From CAZALT01 sp964485515 (GTDB taxonomy: Bacteria > Actinomycetota > Acidimicrobiia > Acidimicrobiales > Acidimicrobilacustridaceae), in the NCBI GenBank assembly GCA_964485515.1, contig CAZALT010000009.1, forward strand, positions 1 through 39,880: 39,880 nt of DNA. Reading direction: 5' to 3'. Position 1 is the first letter of the stretch, and each line of letters starts with the position of its first letter. The notes under the pieces were generated by a model. It saw nothing but the letters and a program-made list of their open reading frames with translations. It did not search any database and was not told where the DNA came from. Below are positions 26,297 to 33,690 of the stretch, in pieces. Made by a program: the position numbers and the translations under genes.

Positions 26297-26345
26297 GTCG
26301 TTTGCGTATCCGGGTGGGTGTGGGCGCGCGAGGTACGCAAGCGAC
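26297..26345. terminator. Inverted repeat after the lyase-like gene
   Basis: GTCGTTTGCGTA and TACGCAAGCGAC form 12-bp arms with one mismatch around a 25-nt loop, 17 bp past the stop. It may act as a terminator or be another intergenic element; there is no T tract. Beyond the repeat, 26346-26473 holds only the upstream region of the DUF3107 gene. Confidence 0.5.
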
Positions 26346-26473
26346 GGCTGAGGTGGTCGTGTAGGTGGGGGTGGCGGATGACCCGTACGATGTCGGCATC
26401 ATCAGCTGGTATCCGGGTACGGCCATGTGGTGGCCCGGTGCAGCGCTTCCCGCTTCCAGGAGGACTCGGCGTC

Positions 26474-26710
26474 GTGGACATTCGTATCGGTGTTGTGCAT
26501 ACGGCCAAGGAGATCGAGATCGAGGTGGCCGCCGATACTGATCCGGCTGACATCACGGCCAGGGTCGACGAGGTCCTCGGCGGCGACTCGCCCATCCTGT
26601 GGATCACCGACCGGGACGGTGTGCAGTTCGGGGTGCCGGCGAACCGCATCGCCTACGTCGAGGTCGGCACGGCCCAACCCAAGAGCCGCATCGGGTTCGG
26701 CGCGGGCTGA
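26474..26710 (+). CDS. DUF3107 domain-containing protein
   Basis: 78-aa actinobacterial protein of unknown function. The sequence VDIRIGVVHTAKEIEIEVAADTD, then GGDSPILWITDRDGVQFGVPANRIAYVEVG and the terminal RIGFG are characteristic of the family. GTG at 26474 was chosen because AGGAGG (26458-26463) precedes it and the conserved strand starts at residue 2. In mycobacteria this family (TB7.3-region neighbour type) lies near stress and redox genes; here it precedes two ArsA-like ATPases. Confidence 0.85.
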   Translation: MDIRIGVVHTAKEIEIEVAADTDPADITARVDEVLGGDSPILWITDRDGVQFGVPANRIAYVEVGTAQPKSRIGFGAG

Positions 26711-26761
26711 TCGGCTCCCTGGCCGGTCGCCGCGCCATGACGAGACGATCGTGATCAGACG

Positions 26762-27724
26762 ATGATGGCCGCAGGGCTCCCCGAGCTCCTGGACCGGCGG
26801 CTCCTCTTCGTCTCGGGCAAGGGCGGCGTCGGCAAGACCAGCGTCGCGGCCGCGCTCGCTCTGCTCGCGTCCACCCACGGCAAGCGCACCCTCGTGTGCG
26901 AGGTCGATGCCAAGGGCAACCTCGCAGACTTCTTCGAGGCCGACGCCAACCGGTTCGACCCCCGGGAGCTGAGCCCGGGGCTGTTCGGCATGGCGATGAA
27001 CACCGAGGAGTCGCTCAAGGAGTACCTGCGTCTCCAGCTGAAGATCCCCCTCCTCGGGCGCATCGGACCGTTCGCCCGCAGCCTCGACTTCGTGGCCAAC
27101 GCCGCGCCCGGGGTCAAGGAGATCCTCACCGTCGGCAAGCTCGCGTGGGAGGTCCGCGAAGAGCACTACGACCTGGTCGTGGTCGACGCTCCCGCGACCG
27201 GCCACGTGGTGGCTCAGCTCGCCGCGCCGCAGGCGATCAACGACCTCGTGAAGGTCGGGCGAATCCGCGACCAGACCGCCTGGATGGTCGACATCTTGTC
27301 GGACCCCTCGACGACGGGAGCGGTCCTCGTGACCACGCCTGAGGAGATGCCCGTGAGCGAGACGATCGAGCTCGCTGATCGGATCCGGGAGGAGACCACC
27401 GTCGACCTGGCGGCGATCGTGGTCAACAAGGTGCTCCCCGAGCTCTTCGGCCGAGGAGAGCAGGAGATCTTCGAGCAGCTCCGCGCTCCCGAGCAGGTCG
27501 CGGTCCTCGAGCGGTCGGCCGGTCCCGCGGTGTCCACGGTCCTCGACGCGGCCGAGTTGGCGAGCACCCTGCGGCGCACCAGCGCCGAGCACATCGGGCG
27601 ACTCCGTGCCGACCTCGCCGGCACCGTTCCACTGCTGTACGTCCCGTTCATCTTCACCCGCACCCACGGAGTGCGGGCGACGCGCAACGTGGCCGAGGCG
27701 CTCGGCGCGGAGCTCGGGTTCTGA
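26762..27724 (+). CDS. ArsA/Get3-like ATPase, first subunit
   Basis: 320-aa P-loop ATPase of the ArsA/Get3 family. Deviant Walker A SGKGGVGKTS at about 18-27 with the intermonomer signature Lys; switch I-type VCEVDAKGNLADFF; VVVDAPATGHVVAQL as switch II; and VTTPEEMPVSET plus VNKVLPEL as adenine-loop regions. It is shorter than arsenical pump ATPases and is a single domain, so it should work as a dimer. It overlaps the next gene by one base (TGATG), so the two are probably made together as partners. In M. tuberculosis the corresponding tandem pair is Rv3679-Rv3680 (BagA/BagB). No arsB or acr3 gene is present, so arsenite export is unlikely. Confidence 0.88.
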   Translation: MMAAGLPELLDRRLLFVSGKGGVGKTSVAAALALLASTHGKRTLVCEVDAKGNLADFFEADANRFDPRELSPGLFGMAMNTEESLKEYLRLQLKIPLLGRIGPFARSLDFVANAAPGVKEILTVGKLAWEVREEHYDLVVVDAPATGHVVAQLAAPQAINDLVKVGRIRDQTAWMVDILSDPSTTGAVLVTTPEEMPVSETIELADRIREETTVDLAAIVVNKVLPELFGRGEQEIFEQLRAPEQVAVLERSAGPAVSTVLDAAELASTLRRTSAEHIGRLRADLAGTVPLLYVPFIFTRTHGVRATRNVAEALGAELGF

Positions 27725-28944
27725 TGGCGCGCTCGACGCGGGTCGCGGTGCCCGTCGACCAACCGGTCGGTTCGCTCGAGCAGCTGATCGCGTCGAAGGA
27801 GATCATCATCACCTGCGGATCCGGCGGCGTGGGCAAAACCACGACGGCGGCGGCCATGGGCGCCATGGCGGCCAGCACCATCGGGGGCAAGGTCCTGGTC
27901 CTCACGGTCGATCCCGCCAAGCGGCTGGCCAACGCCCTCGGACTCGAGCAGTTCGGCAACGTGGAACGGCAGGTCCCCGAGGAGCTGTTCACCGCGGCGG
28001 GGGTACGCCCCCGCGGCGAGCTGTGGGCGGCCATGCTCGACACGAAGGAGTCCTGGGACTCCTTGGTGCGCGCACATGCGCCGGATGCCGAGACGCGCGA
28101 TGCGATCCTGGTCAACCCGCTGTACCAGAACATCACCTCGAAGTTCGTCCAGAGCCACGACTACATCGCGATGGAGCGTCTCTACGAGATCCACTCGTCG
28201 GGACGCTACGACCTGATCATCGTCGACACGCCACCTACTCGGAACGCCATCGACTTCCTCGAAGCGCCCGAGCGCATGGCCGAGTTCTTCAGCAGTCGGT
28301 TGCTTCGCTGGCTCATCACGCCGTACCGCTCACGCTTGGTCAACGCGGCGTCCCGGCCGTTCTACAACGTGGCCGATCGGATCCTCGGCTCGCAGTTCCT
28401 CCAGGACATCGCCGACTTCTTCATCTTGTTCCAGACGATGTACGACGGCTTCGTCGAGCGAGCCGAAGCGGTCACCCGGACGCTTTCGGACCGGCGGACG
28501 ACCTTCGTGGTCGTGAGCACCCTCGAACAGGCGCCGGCGCGAGAAGCCGAGTACTTCATCACCGAGCTCGACGCCCGAGGGTTCCCGCTCGGAGCGTTGG
28601 TGCTCAACAAGGTGCTGCCCGGCTACCTCCTCGACGACGGCGCGACCGAAGCGGCCGAGATGTTGTGCCGCAAGGCGACCCAGATCGCCGAGGAGATCGC
28701 GCCGCGGCTCGACGCCACGGGCTCCGCCGCGGCGCCAGAACCGGTGCAGGTCGCTCAGGTGGAGCGCGTGCTCACCGAGATCGGGTCGAACTTCTCGAAC
28801 TACCGGGTGATCGCCGCCCGGGAGTCCGAGCAGCGCAAGCACCTCAGTCAAGCGCCCGAAGTGACGGCGGTGGCCCCGTTCTTCGATCGCGACATCTTCG
28901 AACTCGCCGGACTGCTTCGCCTGGGCGAGACGATCTGGCGCTGA
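27724..28944 (+). CDS. ArsA/Get3-like ATPase, second subunit
   Basis: 406-aa partner of the preceding ATPase. Its P-loop reads CGSGGVGKTT at about 31-40: the signature Lys two positions before the glycines is Ser, so this subunit lacks the residue that reaches across the dimer in Get3/ArsA. Other motifs: LTVDPAKRLANALGL, IIVDTPPTRNAIDFLEAPERM and VVVSTLEQAPAREAEYF. It carries a longer helical middle region (SRLLRWLITPYRSRLVNAAS, then FLQDIADFFILFQTMYDGF) that in Get3 would be the client-binding zone. The asymmetry suggests an obligate heterodimer with one complete active interface (inference). Confidence 0.88.
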   Translation: MARSTRVAVPVDQPVGSLEQLIASKEIIITCGSGGVGKTTTAAAMGAMAASTIGGKVLVLTVDPAKRLANALGLEQFGNVERQVPEELFTAAGVRPRGELWAAMLDTKESWDSLVRAHAPDAETRDAILVNPLYQNITSKFVQSHDYIAMERLYEIHSSGRYDLIIVDTPPTRNAIDFLEAPERMAEFFSSRLLRWLITPYRSRLVNAASRPFYNVADRILGSQFLQDIADFFILFQTMYDGFVERAEAVTRTLSDRRTTFVVVSTLEQAPAREAEYFITELDARGFPLGALVLNKVLPGYLLDDGATEAAEMLCRKATQIAEEIAPRLDATGSAAAPEPVQVAQVERVLTEIGSNFSNYRVIAARESEQRKHLSQAPEVTAVAPFFDRDIFELAGLLRLGETIWR

Positions 28945-29000
28945 GCTGGCGTCTCTCGATCGCCCGCCGCGCTAGGCCATTCCCCTCAGATCGAGGTGAT

Positions 29001-29019
29001 CTGCTCAAGGGTTGAGCAG
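29001..29019. terminator. Small hairpin after the ArsA-like pair
   Basis: CTGCTCAA and TTGAGCAG pair perfectly around ggg, 57 bp past the second ATPase stop and before the next gene. A weak terminator is the likely role. Confidence 0.4.
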
Positions 29020-29101
29020 CGGCGGTCGATGTCCTGACGGAGCGATCACCGGAATCGTGACGAAATTCACCGGATTGGTGGCCGGAACCACCTTCTCGCT
29101 C

Positions 29102-29107
29102 TATCAT
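29102..29107 (+). promoter_or_regulatory. -10-like hexamer for the zinc-ribbon gene (leaderless)
   Basis: TATCAT exactly 6 nt before the ATG at 29114, the best -10 match in the window for a leaderless start. Confidence 0.55.
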
Positions 29108-29113
29108 GTCGTC

Positions 29114-29416
29114 ATGGCTTGGCGAATCGGTCGGAGCGGAAAACCGGTGGAGGCCCCCAGCCCCACCACCGAGGAGATCCTCCTCGACCTGCGAGACCCG
29201 CTGCCGCCGGGTCCCTTGGTCTTCGGCATGCCCACCCGATGCCCCGACTGCGAGGACTACGGCTACATCGACCGCCTCGACCTCGTCGACCGGGTCATGA
29301 AGCTGCACTGCCCGACCTGCCACAGCCGATGGGTCATCACCGAGCAGCAGATCGACGCGGCCAACGCCGCGGTCGAGGTGGAGGACACGGCGGCCGTCGA
29401 AGTCGACGCATCCTGA
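29114..29416 (+). CDS. Small zinc-ribbon protein, function unknown
   Basis: 100-aa cytoplasmic protein. Two CxxC pairs, C43-C46 (TRCPDCEDYG) and C66-C69 (LHCPTCHSRW), 19 residues apart, form a rubredoxin-like zinc ribbon. The N-terminus is polar with a Pro-rich DPLPPGPLVFG segment; the C-terminus is acidic (EVEDTAAVEVDAS). I do not recognise a named family. ATG at 29114 is preferred over upstream starts because of the TATCAT hexamer 6 nt away; the upstream 34 codons lie in promoter-like sequence. It lies between the ArsA-like pair and pdtaS, same strand. Confidence 0.7.
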   Translation: MAWRIGRSGKPVEAPSPTTEEILLDLRDPLPPGPLVFGMPTRCPDCEDYGYIDRLDLVDRVMKLHCPTCHSRWVITEQQIDAANAAVEVEDTAAVEVDAS

Positions 29417-29496
29417 CCTGCCGCCGATCACGGTCGCACGAAGGACCGGTCGACCCGCGCTTGACGGCACGTCCTCACGGCGGTTGATCTTCTCGC

Positions 29497-31068
29497 ATGA
29501 CCACGCTCGCCGAGCTCGCGAGAGAACGAACCGACCTCACCCGTCCCCAGATCGACCAGCTGCAACGCCTCGTCGCCGCTTGGGGGCTCCTCGCCGACCT
29601 CTGCTTCGCCGATCTGATGCTGTTTGCCCCAGATGTCACGAGCGCTGAGGGTGCCAGCCAGCTCGTCGTGCTGGGTCAGGTCCGGCCCACGACCGGTCAG
29701 ACGCTGTATCGCAGCGACTGGGTCGGCAACGTGATCGACGCAAGCGACCGCCCGTTGGTTGCCCGGGCGTTGGACCGTGGCGAGATCATCGACGGGGAGG
29801 TTGCGAGCGGATTGCATCGCGAACCGGTGCGTGAGCTGTGCATCCCGGTGCGCCTCGACGGCGAGACGCTCGGCGTGGTCACCCGCGAATCAGCGCCGAC
29901 CATCGGTCGGCAGCCCGGCGAGCTCGAGCGGATCTACGTCGAGGTGTTCAACCGGTTCGCTCGCATGATCGCGGCCGGCGACTTCCCCTTCGCCGGCGAG
30001 GAGACCTGGAGCGAGGAAGCGCCTCGCGTCGGTGACGGCGTGATCCTGCTCGATTCGTCGATGCGGGTCGAGTACGCGTCGCCGAACGCCGTCTCCGCGT
30101 TGCATCGCATCGGGGTCCATGCCAACGCCGAAGGGATGACGCTCACCGAGATCGGCCTGCGTCAGGCCGCGGTGTACACGGCGTTCGCCAAGCGGCGGCC
30201 CGCCACCGAGGAGATCGAGCGGGGTCCCGAGATCACGGTGATGCTGCGCTGCATCCCGCTGCTCGACCACGACCAGGTGCCGGGAGCGCTGATCCTCGTG
30301 CGCGACATCTCCGAGCTCCGCCGACGCGATCGGTTGCTGCTCTCCAAGGACGCCACCATCCGCGAGATCCACCATCGGGTGAAGAACAACCTGGGGACCA
30401 TCTCGGCGCTCCTGCGACTCCAGGGCCGGCGTCTCACCTCACCCGAAGCCAAGGCAGCCGTCGACGAATCGGTTCGCCGTATCCGCTCGATCGCGCTGGT
30501 GCACGAGACCCTTGCCCACGCTGCAGGGGAAGACGTGCCGTTCATCGACATCGTCGCTCCGCTCGTGCGCATGGTCGACGAAGGACTCGGCTCGCCGGAC
30601 CAGCCCGTGGAGTTCAAGGTGGTCGGCGACCACGAGCGACTTCCCGCGTCGATCGCCACCCCGATGGCGGTCGTCGTCACCGAAGCCATGCAGAACGTCG
30701 TCGATCACGGCTATCCGAGGCCGAACGAGGACGACCCACGACCCAACCGCGCCGGTCACGTGTTGGTCGAGTTGACCAACGACGGTACCGAGCTGCGGGT
30801 CAAGGTCACCGACGACGGCGTGGGTCTGCCGCCCGACTTCAGCATCGATCGGGCAGAGGGCCTGGGGCTGTCGATCATCCGCACGCTCGTGACGTCGGAG
30901 CTCAACGGGACCATCGGCCTGTACGGCGCGGGCGGCCCACCAGGGCGTGAGGGAACCGTCATGGACATCCGAGTGCCGATCGCGGTGTCGGTCGACACCG
31001 GTCAGGTCCCGATCGTGCAGGTCCACCGCACCCAGCCCGTCCCGATCGTCCGGGTGGACGAGACCTGA
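29497..31068 (+). CDS. pdtaS: PdtaS-type sensor histidine kinase
   Basis: 523-aa soluble sensor kinase. An N-terminal GAF-like domain (about 20-140) is followed by a PAS domain (about 175-275, EYASPNAVSALHRIGV through GALILVRDISELRRRDRLL). The HisKA_2 dimerisation helix IREIHHRVKNNLGTISALLR holds the phospho-accepting His at 292/293. The HATPase domain has EAMQNVVDHGYP (N box), VTDDGVGLPPDF (G1) and GLGLSIIRTLV (G2). In mycobacteria PdtaS phosphorylates the ANTAR RNA-binding regulator PdtaR, which acts by antitermination; no pdtaR is in this window. The convergent whiB neighbour matches the mycobacterial order whiB1-pdtaS. There are no membrane segments. Confidence 0.88.
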   Translation: MTTLAELARERTDLTRPQIDQLQRLVAAWGLLADLCFADLMLFAPDVTSAEGASQLVVLGQVRPTTGQTLYRSDWVGNVIDASDRPLVARALDRGEIIDGEVASGLHREPVRELCIPVRLDGETLGVVTRESAPTIGRQPGELERIYVEVFNRFARMIAAGDFPFAGEETWSEEAPRVGDGVILLDSSMRVEYASPNAVSALHRIGVHANAEGMTLTEIGLRQAAVYTAFAKRRPATEEIERGPEITVMLRCIPLLDHDQVPGALILVRDISELRRRDRLLLSKDATIREIHHRVKNNLGTISALLRLQGRRLTSPEAKAAVDESVRRIRSIALVHETLAHAAGEDVPFIDIVAPLVRMVDEGLGSPDQPVEFKVVGDHERLPASIATPMAVVVTEAMQNVVDHGYPRPNEDDPRPNRAGHVLVELTNDGTELRVKVTDDGVGLPPDFSIDRAEGLGLSIIRTLVTSELNGTIGLYGAGGPPGREGTVMDIRVPIAVSVDTGQVPIVQVHRTQPVPIVRVDET

Positions 31069-31080
31069 GCCAGGACGCGC

Positions 31081-31107
31081 AACGGCCTCCCGCCGGGGGA
31101 GGCCGTT
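31081..31107. terminator. Bidirectional hairpin between pdtaS and whiB
   Basis: AACGGCCTCCC and GGGAGGCCGTT form a perfect 11-bp stem around a 5-nt loop, 12 bp after the pdtaS stop and in the convergent gap with whiB. A second, imperfect hairpin follows at 31120-31141. Confidence 0.75.
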
Positions 31108-31153
31108 GGTCAGTTCAGGTTCCGCTCCGGGGGAGCGGGAACAACGGTCAGGA

Positions 31154-31447
31154 TCAGGACGCGCGGCGCTTGGCGGCGAGCCACTGGCGGCGGATCTTGC
31201 GGCGCTCCTCCTCGGAGGTGCCACCCCAGATGCCGGAGTCCTGGTTGGTGGTCAGCGCGAACTCGAGGCACGGCTGACGGGACTCGCAGGTCTCGCAGAC
31301 GGACTTGGCGGCCGCGATCTGCTCGATGGCGGGGCCAGTGGTTCCGACCGGGAAGAACAGGTCGGGGTCGGTGTCGCGACAGGACGCGGTGTCGCGCCAT
31401 TCGTCGTTGGCCGCGCTGAGCGTGAGGGGCGTGGCAGTGAGCGCCAT
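31154..31447 (-). CDS. WhiB-family Fe-S transcriptional regulator (WhiB1-like)
   Basis: 97-aa Wbl protein. Four cluster-ligand cysteines are C23 (TASCRDTDPDLFFPVG), C51, C54 and C60 (VCETCESRQPC). The beta-turn GIWGG (72-76) and the basic C-terminal tail KIRRQWLAAKRRAS for DNA binding follow. The DPDLFFPVG..GP stretch and the pdtaS neighbour point to the WhiB1 subgroup, an NO-sensitive essential regulator in mycobacteria. ATG at 31447 was chosen because GGAG lies 7 nt upstream; an in-frame ATG 13 codons earlier is possible. A CRP-like site lies about 70 bp upstream. Confidence 0.93.
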   Translation of the reverse strand: MALTATPLTLSAANDEWRDTASCRDTDPDLFFPVGTTGPAIEQIAAAKSVCETCESRQPCLEFALTTNQDSGIWGGTSEEERRKIRRQWLAAKRRAS

Positions 31448-31516
31448 GGGTTCTCCACAGGATCGGGGCTCATCGATTCGGGACATGGGCCCATCGCGGT
31501 GGGACGCAGTCCAAAT

Positions 31517-31532
31517 CGTGAAGCTGTTCACA
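31517..31532 (-). promoter_or_regulatory. CRP/FNR-type site upstream of whiB
   Basis: Minus-strand TGTGAACAGCTTCACG matches the TGTGA-N6-TCACA consensus at nine of ten positions. It lies about 70 bp before the whiB start. In M. tuberculosis, whiB1 is controlled by the cAMP receptor protein Rv3676 through sites of this type, which makes the match meaningful. The rest of the 31448-31935 gap holds no gene. Confidence 0.6.
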
Positions 31533-31823
31533 TGTCGCCGGTGCCAGTTGGGGCACTCGTGCGGCTGGGACGGAGAGAACCTACTGACTCCGCAGGGCCG
31601 ATACAAGGGGTCCCTAGCGGATTTCTTGTCCTTGTGTCCAATGTCACGGTTCGTGGGCGAGTGGCGACGCGGTGCCGTGCACTTCCGCACCACGGCGCGG
31701 ATCGCGCCAGCGGATCGGGCCATCCGCGAACGTGATGTCCGCCAGATGGGTGCGGCGAGGTGCGGTTCGGGGCGGTGAGGATTTGGCGACAGGGCGATGA
31801 GGACACTAGAAGCCTGCCTTCCG

Positions 31824-31872
31824 GCGGTGAGCGGTGAGCGGTGAGCGGTGAGCGGTGAGCGGTGAGCGGTGG
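31824..31872. repeat. Tandem array of seven 7-bp units (GCGGTGA)
   Basis: Six perfect GCGGTGA units and one ending GCGGTGG, in the gap between divergent whiB and the glycerophosphodiesterase gene. Confidence 0.9.
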
Positions 31873-31935
31873 CCTCGGTCGACCTCCCCGATCGGAGTCC
31901 GCGCATCACTGGGTGGGTCGCGCCAGGATTCCCGC

Positions 31936-32637
31936 ATGTCAGACCGCCGCCAGACCCCCGTCGTCGTCGCCCACCGGGGAGCCTCCGCCGCACATCCGCC
32001 GGGCAACACCCTCTTGGCGTTTCGGGCTGCGGCCGAGCTCGGCGCCGACGGCGTCGAGCTCGACGTGCGTCGGGCAGCCGACGGATCGCTCGTGGTCCAC
32101 CACGACGGGGAGCTACCGGACGGTCGGCTGATCAACACGCTCTCGAGGGAGGCGCTCCCCGAGTGGGTTCCCACGCTCGACGCGTCCCTCGCCGTATGTG
32201 CCGAGTCCGGGCTCACCGTCAACGTCGAGATCAAGAACAGCCCCCTCGAAGCCGACTTCGACGAGGACCGAACGGTCGCCGACGACGTGCTGGTCGCCCT
32301 CGACGGCTGGAGTGCCGCTGACGTGCTCATCTCGTCGTTCGATCCCGGCTCGGTGGCGAAGGTGGCGACGTTGGGTGCTCCCTTCCCGACGGGACTCTTG
32401 CTGTGGGATCCCTCGACGATCGCGGACGCTCTCGAGTCGGCTGCCGCGATCGGGCACGCCGCCGTGAACCCCTGGTCGCCCTACATCGACCGGGATCTCG
32501 TAGCCAAGGCGACCGACCTCGGCCTCGCCGTCAACGCGTGGACCGTCGACGAGCCCGATGAGATGCGGGCGCTGATCGACCTCGGTGTCGCATCCATCAT
32601 CACCAACGTGCCCGACGTCCTGCGCTCGTTGGTCTGA
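31936..32637 (+). CDS. Glycerophosphodiester phosphodiesterase
   Basis: 233-aa TIM-barrel enzyme that hydrolyses glycerophosphodiesters to glycerol-3-phosphate and an alcohol. Catalytic motifs: AHRGASAAHPPGNT (His13, Arg14), GVELDVRRAADGSLVVHHD (Glu41, Asp43, His56), VNVEIKN, SSFDPGSV, and the terminal VNAWTVDEPDEMRALIDLGVASIITNVPD typical of UgpQ-type enzymes. No signal peptide, so cytoplasmic. ATG at 31936 was chosen: CAGGAT lies 6 nt before it and the fold starts eight residues in. It is convergent with the diacylglycerol-kinase-like gene, 14 bp apart. Confidence 0.92.
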   Translation: MSDRRQTPVVVAHRGASAAHPPGNTLLAFRAAAELGADGVELDVRRAADGSLVVHHDGELPDGRLINTLSREALPEWVPTLDASLAVCAESGLTVNVEIKNSPLEADFDEDRTVADDVLVALDGWSAADVLISSFDPGSVAKVATLGAPFPTGLLLWDPSTIADALESAAAIGHAAVNPWSPYIDRDLVAKATDLGLAVNAWTVDEPDEMRALIDLGVASIITNVPDVLRSLV

Positions 32638-32651
32638 CGGCCGACCCGCCA

Positions 32652-33581
32652 TCAGCCCGGCATCACCAGACGCAGCACGTCGGGGTGGTGCTCGAAGACG
32701 AGCTCGGTGGTCTCGCCTAGGTACTCGCCGTCCATCTGGTAGGGCACCGGCCCGTACCCGGCGATGCGCACCGAAGCGAGGTCGTGGTCGTACGAGGTCT
32801 GACGGCTCCGGCGCATCCGCTCGCCCGACCCGAGAGCCGAAGCCGCCAACGAGAGCAACGGGAACGCCGAGAGCGTACGGAACGTGAGGACGGCGAGGCC
32901 GCGGTCGAGGCCCGCATCGGGTGCTGCGTCGAAGGGGCGGCGTCCCAGGTAGGTGTACGGGTTGGTGTTGAGGCAGATGGCGAAGTACCCGTCGTCGACC
33001 ACCCGGCTGCCGGCGTGGACGGCGAAGCGGGGTCGCGACCGGTCGTAGTGGCGCAGCCAGACCTCGAAGGCGCACCACGCGAACCAGGCGTGGCTCAACC
33101 ACTTCTTCAGGATCGAACGCTGCTCGACGCGGTGGACGATGGCCGCGTCGAACCCCACCCCCACGTGGAAGAGGAAGTACCGCCCGTTCACCGAGCCGAG
33201 ACCGACCGGTCGGATGGCATCGGTGGCGAGCGCATCGAGCAGCGCGCCCGTCGCCTCGATGGGGTCGTCGGGGAGTCCGAGCGTGCGGGCGAACACGTTG
33301 GTGGACCCGCCCGGGAGGGGAGCGAGGGCCGTGGTGGTGCCCGCCAGCCCGTTCGCTGCTTCGTTGAGCGTGCCGTCGCCGCCGAGCACCACGACGACAT
33401 CGCAGCCGTCGGCCGCGGCGCCCTGGGCGAGGCGGGTGGCGTGGCCGGGCCGGCTCGTCTCGGCCACCGTCACGTCGTGATCGGCGGCGAGCGCCTTCTG
33501 GATGACGACCCGGGTGCGCGCCGTGACCGACGACGCGGACGAGTTGACGACGAGGAAGAGCTTGCGGCGCGTGGCGATCAC
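32652..33581 (-). CDS. Diacylglycerol kinase-like lipid kinase (DagK/YegS/LCB5 family)
   Basis: 309-aa kinase with the DAGK catalytic fold. Key motifs: KLFLVVNSSAS at the N-terminus, VVVLGGDGTLNEAANGLAG (about 64-81, nucleotide-binding GGDGT), LPGGSTNVFARTLGLP (about 89-104), and the C-terminal beta-rich domain with VDDGYFAICLNTNPYTYLGRRP and PYQMDGEYLGETTEL. Family members phosphorylate diacylglycerol or sphingoid bases; which one applies here is unknown. GTG at 33581 was chosen because the ATG much further upstream is antisense to etfB. It shares a roughly 110-bp divergent promoter region with etfB. Confidence 0.85.
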   Translation of the reverse strand: MIATRRKLFLVVNSSASSVTARTRVVIQKALAADHDVTVAETSRPGHATRLAQGAAADGCDVVVVLGGDGTLNEAANGLAGTTTALAPLPGGSTNVFARTLGLPDDPIEATGALLDALATDAIRPVGLGSVNGRYFLFHVGVGFDAAIVHRVEQRSILKKWLSHAWFAWCAFEVWLRHYDRSRPRFAVHAGSRVVDDGYFAICLNTNPYTYLGRRPFDAAPDAGLDRGLAVLTFRTLSAFPLLSLAASALGSGERMRRSRQTSYDHDLASVRIAGYGPVPYQMDGEYLGETTELVFEHHPDVLRLVMPG

Positions 33582-33690
33582 CGGACGGTAGTTGATGGCT
33601 TCGGTCCGTTCTCCTGTCGTCCCGCACCTACCTGATGACGTGACGAACGTGAATTTGGTCGTGCGCCGCGAGGTGGACAAACTGTCGCCC

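Noticed and set aside
26762..28944. Arsenite efflux operon
   Set aside because: No arsB, acr3, arsR or arsC; both ATPases are single-domain and resemble the Get3/BagAB type.
31448..31935. Possible insertion sequence or small gene in the long gap
   Set aside because: No transposase-like frame, no terminal inverted repeats; only the CRP-like site and heptamer array.
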